DNA from: Siderastrea siderea
Lineage: Eukaryota > Cnidaria > Anthozoa > Scleractinia > Rhizangiidae
Assembly: GCA_964030785.1 (NCBI GenBank)
Contig: OZ034966.1
Coordinates: forward strand, 9,663,152-9,727,151
Length of the DNA: 64,000 nucleotides
Direction: 5' to 3'
The notes under the pieces are model-generated. The model was not told where the DNA came from. It did no database searches and worked only from the letters and a program-made list of their open reading frames with translations. Within the stretch, counting starts at the first letter, position 1, and each line of letters opens with the position of its first letter. Positions 52,201 through 62,337 of this stretch are shown here, piece after piece. The translations under genes and the position numbers were made by a program.

Positions 52201-54960
52201 CGGTAGTCCTTTTTCTCAATTAACTTTTCCTGTTTCCGTATATATTGGAACTTGAACTTGAGACAATTTAGGACAATATTACAGCTTCTGTGGCCTCATA
52301 TCCACAATCAAATACATTGAAATGAATATATAAGAAAAGTTATTTGTGGAAGGGGCTATTGCTGTCAGAAATTACATGGAAAACGTGGACAAGAAAACGG
52401 TTTCGCAGAGACCACACACATTCCATTCAGTGCACTGTGTTGGAGAACTGTAGTGGACTCTAGTGGTATATGCTCAGTTCTCCATACTTCTTTGCCCAGA
52501 GAGCGATTGAAAAAAAAAGGAAAATGAAATAAAAGATCGATAATTGGTCGAATCCGCTAAAAAAGGTGGCAAACCTGGTAACTTCAATGAGGTATCTAAT
52601 CGGATTAAAAAGGTAATTCCCACAACTGATCAAACCGGTAGCGTTCAGATCCCAGATCGCTAATGGCACTTTTATTGCAAGGAATTTTTGCCGGTATGGA
52701 CGGCAACACGCAGAAAAACCCTTGGAGTAGGAACGACAACTAATAGACGGTTTTCACGCGGGCAGACATATTGAAGGTACAAAACAAAAAATGTTTGTCC
52801 TTTGGGAAATAATTTCTGTTATTGTACAAATAGTTTTAATTGTTGTTAGCCTCAAACATGGCTGCCGTGAAAACCCTCTATATTACGCAGTTCACACATA
52901 CCCGTAAGATTCGAAAGCGAAAACTCAACCATTTATTTATAAATATCCTATTGACAATTCCACAAATGTTCCAGTCATCACTCGTTGGGTAAACATCCAG
53001 TTAGGCAATAAGGCAGATTTTCCACGAACAGAAATTACCCTTTTAACGAGCAAAATCACGGAATACGACAGAACTCAAGGTGTCGTCCATAACTCAACAA
53101 TGTTGAGACGCAAACTGCGCGGCGACTAGTTCTTCTTCGATAAAAGCACATGGCAGGTGTCCCGGATGTTGACGTCAAACATAGGCACGCAGTGGGAGCT
53201 ACATTCTATGACAAACTCCGTCCACATATACCTGTATATGACACTGAATAGAAGGCAGGCCACCACTCTCAATGCATCACAGTAATGACCAAACTGTAAG
53301 CTGAATCATATTCTTTTATCATTTTTGTTTTCTCAACAGCGTACCGAATGATCTTCCCGACATCTTTCAGCCAGAATTACGCCATGAAGGAAAACGCCAT
53401 CAAAGAGGACCTTAGTGCATTCACTCTGTGCCTTTTCGTGAAACTGGATTCTGATGCAATCCGGAACAGTGAACAGACAGTTTACAACTATGCTACCTCG
53501 TCGTCACCAACAGGAAATGGAATATACCTTGACTTTCTTTCACCAACCATTCAAATCTGTGTTGAGGATGTTGCGAGGTGATTACAATTAGATTTGTTTT
53601 ACTTGTTAAGCGTTTCCTCCGTGTGTGACAGCTAGTAATGATAGTACAATTACCTTCCATATTTTCCGATTCATCAACGACTACAGTTAACACTCCCGAG
53701 ACCAGCTCTTGTTATGTGCCTTAGAGAGGGGTTCCCGCATTGTAGAGGGTTGGTGTAATGTATGAAATCAGAACTGGAACAAGATCTTTATCATGGCATG
53801 TTTTACTTACAGGAAGATGAAGTCAAGCAATGAGTTTGAAAAATGGAAGTTAATGTACAGGTTATGTTTATATAACTTCCTGTACTAGGGGTAAGTGATT
53901 TGATGTTTCGATTCGTTCACTAAGGCGTTTAATTTTTTGGCAGATTACAATTCTCTGATTAGTGGAGGCGAGGTGAGGTAGCGTTTACTCCAGAACTTGC
54001 GATCAGAAGATTGGAGGATCGATGGTGTTTATTTTCCTTAGATAGGAGACCACTCCATATTGTCTTTCTCCGCATGGGTGTATAAATGGATACTGGCGAC
54101 AAACTGCTAGGAGTAACTTTGCAATGGACTGGCATGTCAGCTGGTGGGGAGCAGTAACTTACATGTACCCCTAGTTGCTTCACATTATATAAACCGGAGT
54201 TACGCGCCAACCGTGTAGGTCTTTTGAGATAGAAAAACTTTGGATTTATCACCTGAGTTGATAAGGTAAATTGGCCACCGTAAAGAGATTGAAAGCTGAC
54301 GTTTCGAGCGTCAGCCCTTCGTCAGAGCAAAGAAACTAACCCCCTCCTTGTTTGGTTCTTTGTCTTTTGAGATAGGTCTATCTGCAGTAGGTCATCGAAA
54401 ATAATATCCGGCGTCTCATAAAGTCCAAAGCTTCACCTGCAATATTCCCGGCGCTCCAGTTCGAGAAGGCATTATAAACACTTCAACATTTTGTCATATT
54501 TTTTCCTCGATAACGGAAAGACGATTCTTGCTTTGTAGTAAACACACGAAACTCTTGCCTTTTCTTTTCCTATTTTTAAATGGAATTCAACATCACGATC
54601 GAAGACGTTGAGTGGCATTACATCTGCGTAACATGGGACAACAACGATGGAAGTTACCAACTGTACATGGATGGCCAACTCACAGACAGTGGTGAAGGAC
54701 TAATGAAAGGTCATGTGATCCAAAGGGGAGGTACTGTTGTGCTGGAACAGGATCAGGACAGTATGGGAGGCGGGTTCGAAACCAAAGATACGTTTGGGCC
54801 TGGTCAGTTGTCAGAGCTGAACATGTGGAGTAGAGTTCTTCCGGGAAGTGAGATTGCCGCCCAGTACCAGGAGGACTGCCGCATCCCCCAAGGCTCAGTT
54901 CATGCGTGGTCCCAGTTTAAAAACGGCATTAGTGGTGTAGTGAAAGTACAGGAGCCGTGA
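48915..54960 (+). CDS. Gene B: PAN/apple-pentraxin paralogue with a defective last splice acceptor
   Basis: Exons 48915-49239, 49857-50000 and 53340-53577 have GT-AG borders. The exon 4 homologue lies at 54582-54960. Joined, they would be 1086 bases and 361 residues without a stop, with the same signal peptide, PAN domain (CENELKCKSYNYM, ICELN), SCEEIK module and pentraxin domain (LSAFTLCLFVKLDS; HYICVTWDNND; LEQDQDSMGGGFE). The base pair before exon 4 is AT, where gene A has AG. No nearby upstream AG restores the frame. Either exon 4 is skipped, a shifted acceptor yields a truncated protein, or the base is an assembly error. The coding exons otherwise look under constraint. Function is as for gene A if it is spliced correctly; it may be a young pseudogene. 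Confidence 0.75.
49857..50000 (+). CDS. Gene B exon 2: fibrinogen-related-like Cys module
   Basis: 144 bp, one codon shorter than in A and C (LTK in place of LDAK/LNTK). Acceptor TATACCCAG and donor AAAG|GTTGGC. Keeps the three Cys (ESCEEIK, ALCKNW, VHCYL). Confidence 0.8.
50722..51515 (+). repeat. Intron 2 copy of the 42025-42720 repeat
   Basis: ATAACCCTGTGCTGAATCCCG, CAGTTGTCTTTTTGGTGG, TAGTGCTTTTTGGTTTTTTCTG and GGGGCTCCGCTTTTAGGCTTGG follow the gene A intron 3 block closely. A foreign segment (51233-51396) lies between the A-box part and the end. Confidence 0.6.
51233..51396 (+). repeat. Inverted partner of 52503-52665
   Basis: CGATCTGGGATCTGAAGGCTACCGG through ATTTCCCTTTTTTTTTTCAATCG is the reverse complement of 52503-52665. 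The latter matches gene A intron 2 (40670-40800) in direct orientation, so the inverted copy at 51233 is the derived one. Confidence 0.65.
51775..52210. repeat. Unclassified dispersed repeats in intron 2 of gene B
   Basis: 51775-52000 (GGAGGGCCAGGGCGCTG, GCACGCAAGTCTCCCCGCC) has the GC content and texture of a MITE or SINE I have seen in coral DNA but cannot name. 52080-52210 is a copy of the 18290-18435 repeat ending TTACACGGTA. Confidence 0.4.
52503..52665 (+). repeat. Ancestral intron segment, inverted copy at 51233
   Basis: GATCGATAATTGGTCGAATCCGC, CTGGTAACTTCAAT and CAGATCCCAGATCGC match gene A intron 2 at 40670-40812 in the same orientation. This supports shared intron ancestry of genes A and B. 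Confidence 0.65.
52743..52882. mobile_element. Short MITE specific to gene B intron 2
   Basis: Ends ATAGACGGTTTTCACG and CGTGAAAACCCTCTAT are inverted with one mismatch. The element is absent from the paralogous position in gene A (near 40885). Non-coding, about 140 bp. Confidence 0.6.
53340..53577 (+). CDS. Gene B exon 3: N-terminal half of the pentraxin domain
   Basis: Acceptor TTTTCTCAACAG, donor CGAG|GTGATT, 238 bp, phases 1 to 2. Two extra codons relative to gene A lie in the loop after YNYATSSS. Confidence 0.85.
53945..54240 (+). mobile_element. tRNA-derived SINE-like repeat in intron 3 of gene B
   Basis: CATGGGTGTATAAATGGATACTGGCG, GCAATGGACTGGCATG and ACCGGAGTTACGCGCCAACCGTG match the copies at 1285 and 41565. 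Same intron and orientation as the gene A copy. Confidence 0.65.
54245..54380 (-). mobile_element. Penelope-related non-coding repeat carrying a hammerhead-like core
   Basis: The minus strand contains GCTCTGACGAAGGGCTGACG and CTCGAAACGTCAGC, a repeat signature I associate with terminal regions of Penelope-like elements. It lies in intron 3 of gene B, antisense to the gene, and is absent from gene A intron 3. The extent is approximate. Confidence 0.45.
54295..54328 (-). ncRNA. Candidate minimal hammerhead ribozyme
   Basis: On the minus strand: stem I GCT (54328-54326), CTGACGA core box (54325-54319), stem II GGGC/GCTC (54317-54314 with 54309-54306) around loop TGAC, GAAAC box (54305-54301), cleavage triplet GTC (54300-54298), stem I AGC (54297-54295). 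Stem III is reduced to the palindromic ACGT, as reported for dimer-forming Penelope hammerheads. One extra unpaired A (54318) deviates from the consensus. Activity is unproven. Confidence 0.4.
54582..54960 (+). CDS. Gene B exon 4: C-terminal pentraxin half, acceptor AG lost
   Basis: Strong identity to gene A exon 4, ending in TGA and coding WHYICVTWDNN, LYMDGQLTDSGEG, DQDSMGGGFE and LSELNMWSRVL. The preceding dinucleotide (54580-54581) is AT instead of AG. An in-frame ATG at 54580 also opens the frame. It differs from gene A by an extra Glu in the Q-E-D-C segment. Confidence 0.8.
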
Positions 54961-55132
54961 TCCAAACTCTCCCACTTTTCAAGAACCAAACTCAGATCAA
55001 GAAATATCAACTGCGGTAGTAATTGTGTTACACATCACCTGGCGCAGAACTTTGGTTGTCGACACGAATGAAATGAAACTCGTGTAGTCGAACGCATGAT
55101 TATTTATCTAACAAAAACCATAATCGAATTTC

Positions 55133-57636
55133 TTTATCAAGACGGACCTATAGGATACTACAACTTCTGGTCGTAGGTTGGTACCTGGTTCTGGTAAGTT
55201 GTTCAAGGTCACTGGATGATTGATTGGTTGCTTAATGCTATCATATGGGGGTGGGGACGAAGAGGGCTTATTTTTTGACCGTGGTTTTCTTGGGGACAGA
55301 GTTAGAATATTGCAATTCTTCTAACACGCTTATTTGGAGGCTTAAGCATTCTCGGAGACCCAGGGGCAGATAGTCGGGGCGAGAGGCAGATAAAACAGGC
55401 GAAATTTATGCGAGTAGGAGCCTGGTGCGATCGATAGTTTACAAGTCGGGCTGGAACAGCCCTGGGAGGATACCTTTAACGCACTAGTTCAAGAGCCCAT
55501 TTGCGTTCTTGCTTCTGAGCACAAATTCTGAAGCATTTTATTTTTTGTGTCCAAACAGCGATCAGCTTATTTCATCGTTCCTTTCCTGACGTCTTATACA
55601 GAGCGTAACTTTGCTAAACCTTTTACCCAGATCTCATGCACTCGTGCGTATTGAAATCAACTTTCCATCTCGCTCGTTCGATAGGCCAACCATCGAAGAA
55701 AGTTTTCAATAGTAATATGCGAACCCACAAAGTCGAGAAATCGAGAAATTTGGAAAGGGTACTCAAGGAGAAAGAACTGAAACAACAAGTACGAAAATCA
55801 GATTGAGGTATTGTGAAAAGTTCACACCTTAGGTGTGAACTTTTAGAAGCGTGCAGTTAAGATTTACGTGCGAGCTACAACACGTCTTTGCGTTTGCTCC
55901 AAACTGCACGCTTCTAAAAGTTCACACCTAAGGTGTGAACTTTTCACAATACCTCAGTCTGATTTTCGTACTTGTTGTTTTTTTTTTCCTTAAGTACCCT
56001 TTCCAAATTTCCTGATTTCTCGGCTTTGTGGGTTCGCATATTACTATTGAAAACTTTCTTTGATGGTAGGCCTATCGAACGAGCGAAATAGAAAGTTGAT
56101 TTCAGTACGCACGAGTGCATGAGATTTGGGTAAAAGGTTTAGCAAAGGTACTGTTGTGATACAAGATTACGTGTCTTTTCTTTCTCGATCGTTAATGAAC
56201 TGCCATTGTTATAGTGTGAATAAGGAACATTCTAGAACGTTATTATTTTCCTTGTGAATGCATATGGAATGATTCATTATAAACTATGTGTGAAAACTTG
56301 TATAATAATTATTCAGGGATATTCAAATAAGTCACGCTTATTTCTTGTGAGTTTGTTCGCTACCTGAAGCTGAAAGGACGTCAATTAAATACGCGCTAAA
56401 GAACAGTTACCTCTTCGAGTCGTTCTGTCTCTTCGATACAAGATTTTTCTACACAATTACGATAAAGAGACACGCGTGGAAACAGTTACACTCTGTATAA
56501 GACGTCACGAAAGTTACAGTGAAATAAGTTGATCGCTGATTGGGCACAAAAATTCCAATGCCTCAAAATTTGTGCTCAATCAGAAGCAAGAACACAAATG
56601 GGCCCTTGAGCTAGTCCGTTAAAGGTATCCTCCAAGGGGCTGTTCCAGCCCGACTTGTAAACTATATAGCTATCGATCGCACCAGGCTCCTGCTCGCATA
56701 AATTTTGCCCGTTTTATCTGTCTCTCGCCCCGACTATCTGCCCTGGTTCTCCGAGGATGAGGCTTTAGGTGATCCTTTGGAAAATGGTGGCCCAACCGAC
56801 TATTGTACGCAACGATTTTCTAGAGGGTTTTGGACATCATACGAATCAAAATACACCATTTGAAAGGTGAAAAAAAATGGGAAAGCTCTGGTAGAGTCGA
56901 TTCTAACGAACCGAAAAATTGGAGGGCTCAAAGCTACTAATTAATTGTTCCAGGACAGAATATAGCATTTTCCTCAAAGAGAAGATCCAAATGTCGGCAA
57001 CTGACACATGAGGCACATATTTCGGGCCTTAGTGTTTCTGAGGCTTTGTAGCTTTTTCTGGATCAAACTGGAAAGTAAATTACACGTATAACTATAAGTG
57101 TATTTGTTATGATCGTGTAATTGAAACATCTGTCATTGCGCTCACAGAGGATATTCTTTCTTTGAAATCTCTTATTGATTAATGTTCTAAGATACACACA
57201 GAATATGCCAATTCATGTATTTGAAATCTAGCTCATGTAAAGAGGGAACAAAAACGCTAGAAACTACACTAGGTTGATTTTACCAAAATAAGACATTTAG
57301 CGGTGAAAACAAACTAAGTTGGATAAAATGGATAAGACAATTTACAAGACAAATCGACTTTCGACAAGTAGTCACCCAAATATACGGAACGCATGCCATA
57401 CTGTATGGTAAAACTGAAAATGAAAGGGCTGTAGGAGAATTCAAAGGTTTAATTCTAGTATCCCCGGTTTGGTATGATGTTTTTTGCTGCAGATTTCATT
57501 TCTGCGATATGCATTTTTTTTTTTTTGCAATTTCCAAAACAGATCACGAAAATTAATTTAGAATACCCAATAGAAAAATCCGTGAATAGAACCGCCCATA
57601 ATCGATTTTAGTTTGTAAGGGCCCGTCTTTGATAAA
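55133..57636. mobile_element. 2.5-kb TIR element containing a large palindrome
   Basis: TTTATCAAGACGG (55133-55145) and CCGTCTTTGATAAA (57623-57636) are inverted ends. The flanks on either side join to match the continuous flank after gene A (43385-43420), so 2.5 kb were inserted after gene B. No transposase was recognised. It is either a non-autonomous DNA element or a composite, since the palindrome inside may itself be a separate insertion. Confidence 0.55.
55339..56765. repeat. 1.4-kb palindrome with 43-nt loop
   Basis: Left arm 55339-55858 and right arm 55902-56765 are reverse complements (outer CGGAGA.CCAGGG.CAGATAGTCGGGGCG, inner TTCACACCTTAGGTGTGAAC and GAAGCGTGCAGTT). The right arm is longer because of an insertion of about 340 bp (about 56150-56490) after AGGTTTAGCAAAG. 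Smaller self-complementary segments lie at the centre. Long arms with a short loop are typical of fold-back elements. Confidence 0.8.
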
Positions 57637-59240
57637 CCACATGAAAGCGTTCAAATAAGTTCGATTTAGTTCGAAAATGAAAAGAAAAAGAGCGAAAACC
57701 AACGCGGCTTCAAAATGTTCCTAGACAGGGATTAAAGTATGCTATCAAAAGTTCGAAAGTTAGTCTTTCGAATTCGCCCTATCTACGAAATTGTTTAAAA
57801 ATACGATCACGAACTCAGTAGTAGAATGTAATCAAGCAATTAAGTTCAAGCAATTAATGAGCATAATAAGCAAATCAATGATATAGAATGTAAATTGCAA
57901 GAAATGTTTTAGTGATTTGGTGATTTGCGTTTATCTTAAATTTGCAAAGCTTACTACGATTTCCTCACGTCTCATTAACCTATGGGCGGTGGGGAGGGGG
58001 TACCCTAGTACTAGATGGTACTAAATGACGGTGAGGTGCGAATGAGGCCAAAATTTACACGCCCAAAAAGTCCAATTTAGCTGCACCGTTTTTCCGGACC
58101 CAACAACCCAAAACGTAGTCTGAAAACAGTCCTTTCTAACCGCAAAAATTAATTAGTTTTGTAAATGAAGCTGGTGCATTTGTTTGTACATTGTACACAA
58201 ATGAGAACCCGGAGGCCCCTGGCCTGCGAAAAGAAAAACTACAAATAACTAACTCGAACAATTTTCCGATTTTTACGAATCCTATTCAATAGCATTTTCA
58301 TGTTGCTTATTAATACATTTTGAAAGTGTTTCAATGCAGCAGGTACTAACTATAAATCATGTATAATATGTCACGATGGCATAACAAAGTTTATGGATGG
58401 GACACCTAGTGCATACCACTGCTACAAAACACTGAGTGTGTCATCTTATTCTACTAGAACTGAAGCAATCAGGGTTGCCTTTTTGTCACTTTTTGAAAAG
58501 GAAAAGAGCGATAGAATTTTGTGTTCAAAAGGTAAGAAATTCTTTGAAAGAAATAAGTCCGCTAAAATATTTTATTCCTTCTCCGGGTAAATATTTTGAA
58601 CTATATTTATATTTTAAAAATGCCCTTGTTCATTTTAATTAAAATTGTTCACCCAAATTACACACACACACAAAAATTACTCGGTTAATTTCTAGAAAAG
58701 TCAGTAGAGTAGTAAGTAATGGTTTTCTTTAGACGTCAATCATTAATTAGTCTTAAATTTAACCGTCAAATACACAAGGGTGTTTTCTACACCGTCGTTT
58801 TTCCTTAGAACACTTCACGAAATTAATTCTTAATAAGTTGGATTATACATTTTAAAAAGCGTGAGACACTTTCTTTATCTAGAACTTCATTTTTAAGGAA
58901 ATTGTTTTTTTTTTAATTAGTCTAAAATACACACGGGCAGTTTCTAGACCGCCATTTCTCTTGAAAATCTTCAAGATATCTCAATAAACTGGATTAACTT
59001 GAAACACTTTCTTTAACTAGATATTCATTAGAATGCATGATGGCTTCCCTATTTATTGGATGCGCATGTATTATCTTAGCAATAACTTAGCTTAAAAATT
59101 TCCCTATCGATTGATAAAGCGCTGGGCTAAATAAATTGACGAGAACGAAGTTTCGAGGGCAGTTATTTACAATATTTCGAGGACAATCTAAAACCAAGTT
59201 CTTCTTTTTCGACAAAGTAGTGATCCCGAAGCACTTTGCT
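57637..59240. other. Flank between gene B and gene C
   Basis: 57637-58400 is paralogous to 43405-43569 plus 46543-48050. An imperfect tandem duplication of about 160 bp covers 58745-58905 and 58915-59030 (AATTAGTCTAAA, TACACA.GGG, ACACTTTCTTTA.CTAGA). No gene was recognised; short ORFs at 58393-58642 have no motifs. Confidence 0.45.
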
Positions 59241-59781
59241 GGAGCGCTTACCATTTGTACCGAAAACCCGGTAAATTCCGGGGAGAATTCAAATGGAACG
59301 ATTCATTCCGGTGGAATGTTTTCGGAAAGAAGGTAATACCTTCCGAGGTATTCCTTTTTCTCGCTTTCACCGGAATTCCCGGAAATTTCTGTACCATTTG
59401 TCCACGATTACAAGTGCCAGGCTATTTCCGAGAAGACAGCAATGCCCAAGACGGCGGATTCAAGTGATGAATCTTTACTGTTCCAAACCGTTCGTGACGT
59501 GACAGCTGTTTTATTCTCGTGGGTACTGTTAACAGACTTCTTGCAACACAATTGTAGCACTCAAGGTGAGAACGATTTAAGTTTTGGCCGTCGGTACTTT
59601 TGTTTTACTTTGGCTTTCATGATTCGAGCTTTTGAGTTTAATGGCGCGGGAAAACACTTGCATCCGAAACCTCGAATCAAATGATACGGCTCAATCCGTT
59701 CCGTTTTCTTGTTGAGAAAAAGTGCAGTTCCATTTGTCCAAAATAATCCACCGAGAATTCCATTCAAATGGTAAGCGCTCC
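59241..59781. mobile_element. MITE with perfect 17-bp TIRs
   Basis: GGAGCGCTTACCATTTG (59241-59257) and CAAATGGTAAGCGCTCC (59765-59781) are exact inverted repeats bounding 541 bp. Target duplication is unclear. Inside are several CCGGAATTCCCGGAAATT-type blocks and no transposase. It lies about 470 bp before gene C. Confidence 0.7.
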
Positions 59782-60248
59782 TGGTGTCAGCTAGGATGGG
59801 AATCCACTGAGATTGTTTTTTTTTAAATGAGTAACCTAATGTCTGAAATTATTTGAACTGCAGTCAGTTTTGGTAAATTACTAGCATGTTTTGTATCCTT
59901 GATTTGATAACTGATGTTTACGGAAAATTTGGTTGCCAAATTTATTGTTTACGTTTAGTTTTCATCAAAAATCGTTCTCAGACCGTTGCCGTCAAATTTA
60001 ATAGTAAATGAGGCCCTGTTTAAAAAAAATTGACTTGCAACTTTCATGCATTTTTACAATGCTTTAATATTTTTTTAAATTCTTTTGCAATATTTGAACA
60101 ATTTACACCTAGATATCAAAATATCCCATGCAGGCTGTTATCACCTAAGTCGCTACGTGGTAATTTCATAGCTAATGAAGGTATTAACTGAATTCTAACT
60201 GTTCTTATATATTTTAAATTTCTTCTGGACTCTATGCCCCGCGCTTAG

Positions 60249-60573
60249 ATGATGAAGCTGTCTCAGAACCTACTGGCTTTTGCTGTAGTTCTCTATGTTA
60301 CGCCGTGGTTGCCTCATTCAAAAGCTGTTAGCAAATGCACTTCGCGACGTTCAAGTTTTGGCAAAGCGCTTCAAGGTCACACGTTTGAGATGTTCAAGGC
60401 AAACTACCCGTCTGGTTGCGTGATAAGGTGCCAAAATGAGCTCAAATGCCAAAGCTACAATTATGTCTTGGAAGAAAAAATCTGCGAGTTAAATAACCGA
60501 TCCAAGGAGGCGAGACCTGAAGATTACGTAACCGACCCAGCTCGGATTTACATGACAATCCAGTTGAATAGAG
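60249..60573 (+). CDS. Gene C exon 1: signal peptide and PAN/apple domain
   Basis: 325 bp, two-ATG start, donor GAG|GTAGGT. The hydrophobic core AFAVVLYVTPW ends at HSKAVSKC. The frame continues into the intron for about 30 codons, which would be lost on splicing. Confidence 0.85.
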
Positions 60574-62337
60574 GTAGGTATTTTCGAATGCATTTGGGGT
60601 CAAACTCGAAATATAGAGAGCGAGAAAGAATCCCCATTCATCTATTCCTGGCTGTGTAGCGAGATATCAATTTTCTGCCCGGTTTTCTAAGACTGGCTAA
60701 ATCGAACAAAACTAGCGGTTTCTCTCTGGCGGTAATACTCCGCCCGAAAACTAAATGATGTCTCATCAAACACAGTATTTCTATTCTTTGTCACCAGCTG
60801 GGATATTACATTTGGACCTGTAAAATGCGAAAAAACAGAAAATAAAATATAAGGTTTTTCAAGTCTCTTAGCGTCCTTCAGTGTTTCCGGAAAAGCAAAA
60901 AACCCTAAACTCTTTGAATGGAATGATCAAACGACCTTTTAAAGGAAATCATGTAGGACAACTCACTAAGCTGAGCTGATGGGTTAAGTCTTAAAACCAT
61001 TATATTGTTGACATTTCTTTGATTTGTACTCCCGTTTGCTTCATGTGCAGGCGCTCTATAAGCTGTTGTTCTTTATATATGGTAGACTATCACATATAAG
61101 AAGTAGTAACTTGTGCATGGTGTTGTAAGCATCATATTACAATAGTTGCATTACATCTTTGTGAATAAAAACAAGAAAATAAAAATGATTGTAACAGAAT
61201 ACAAACGTGCATGTTGTTTTTTTTTTTGCCCACGCAGTTCCTCTCGGTTCCATTCGTGAGGTTCCTGCAGAGTCGTGTGAGGAAGTCAAGGCGAGTGAAG
61301 GAGAGGAAGCTCTCTGTAAAAACTGGTTGAAGCCTGCCAGCTCGGCAGAGACAACTCTGGTGCACTGTTATTTGAACACAAAAGGTTGGCTGCAATTTTA
61401 CTGAACAACAATAACTAGTACCAACATTAGTAAAACCACTTTGTGCCAAGGGCAAAAATAGATCGAGCAGGACCGAAATTTACTCGAAAACGAAAAGCAA
61501 AAAGACGACGTAACTTTTTTCTTAAAACCACTACGCGAATTACGCTACTGGTGAGAATGAATTAAGGTAAGAAACACTATTTAAATAGCCAACTGTGAAG
61601 CGTCCTTGATCGGAAAGAATGTGTGCCATTCTGCATGAAGGACAACTTTTTGCTCCATTTTTTACGGGTTTTTGAGTTGCCGTGATGTAGCGGAAAAGGC
61701 CGAAAACTCTCCGCACGTGCTGGGTGGAATTGTCAGAAAGATTGAAGTGCAACTGGTTATGATCCCTTTTTTTCGAGGTCTCGATCTCGCAATTATCGTG
61801 GAAACAATCACCCAGTCCTCTATATGCATACTCTGCAAAGGGTGCATTAGTCGTGCGGGTATGCAGTAAATAACATTAAATTAGTCGAGGTGCACATGAA
61901 ACGGTTGGCGATTTTAGGAACCTTTAAGTTATCGCTTAAAGGTTTTAAATTAAAGCACGCTTCTTCAAGACCGTTTAATTGGAAATCATCAAAAGTTTAG
62001 AAAATATCAATGTTTCTTATACAGCTGGTAGTTTGTTTGGACTCCCTTTGAGATACTTCAACTGTTTTATATCTTTCTATTGTTTTTATTTCTCAACAGT
62101 GTACCGAATGATATTTCCGTCACTTTCCACGGAGAATTACGCCATGAAGGAAAACGCCATCAAAGAGGACCTGACAGCATTCACTCTGTGCCTTTTCGTG
62201 AAACTGGATTCTGATGCAATCGCGAACGTTGAACAGACAGTTTACAGCTATTCTACCTCGTCATCACCATGGGGAAATGGAATATATCTTGCGCTTTTTT
62301 CTCCAACAATTGAAATCGATATTGAGGATGAACACAG
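60249..62337 (+). CDS. Gene C: PAN/apple-pentraxin paralogue, last exon outside the window
   Basis: Exons 60249-60573, 61238-61384 and 62100-62337 have GT-AG borders and the lengths and phases of gene B or A. They code a signal peptide, a PAN domain (Cys positions kept; CQSYNY, ICELNN), the SCEEVK module and the first pentraxin half (LTAFTLCLFVKLDS). The donor after EDEHR (CAG|GTAAAC) is intact. No exon 4 homologue is present in 62338-64000, where a LINE fragment lies. In genes A and B this intron is 1.6 and 1.0 kb, so exon 4 is either just beyond the edge or lost. The signal peptide and PAN domain are the most diverged of the three. In exon 3 the motif EICIE of gene A is EIDIE, losing one Cys. 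Confidence 0.8.
61238..61384 (+). CDS. Gene C exon 2: fibrinogen-related-like Cys module
   Basis: 147 bp, acceptor TTTTGCCCACGCAG, donor AAAG|GTTGGC. Codes VPLGSIREVPAESCEEVK, then LVHCYLNTK. It is nearly identical to the gene A exon. Confidence 0.82.
62100..62337 (+). CDS. Gene C exon 3: N-terminal half of the pentraxin domain
   Basis: 238 bp, acceptor TTATTTCTCAACAG, donor CACAG|GTAAAC, phases 1 to 2. Codes MIFPSLSTENYAMK and LTAFTLCLFVKLDS. The loop after YSYSTSSS contains WGNG. Confidence 0.83.
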
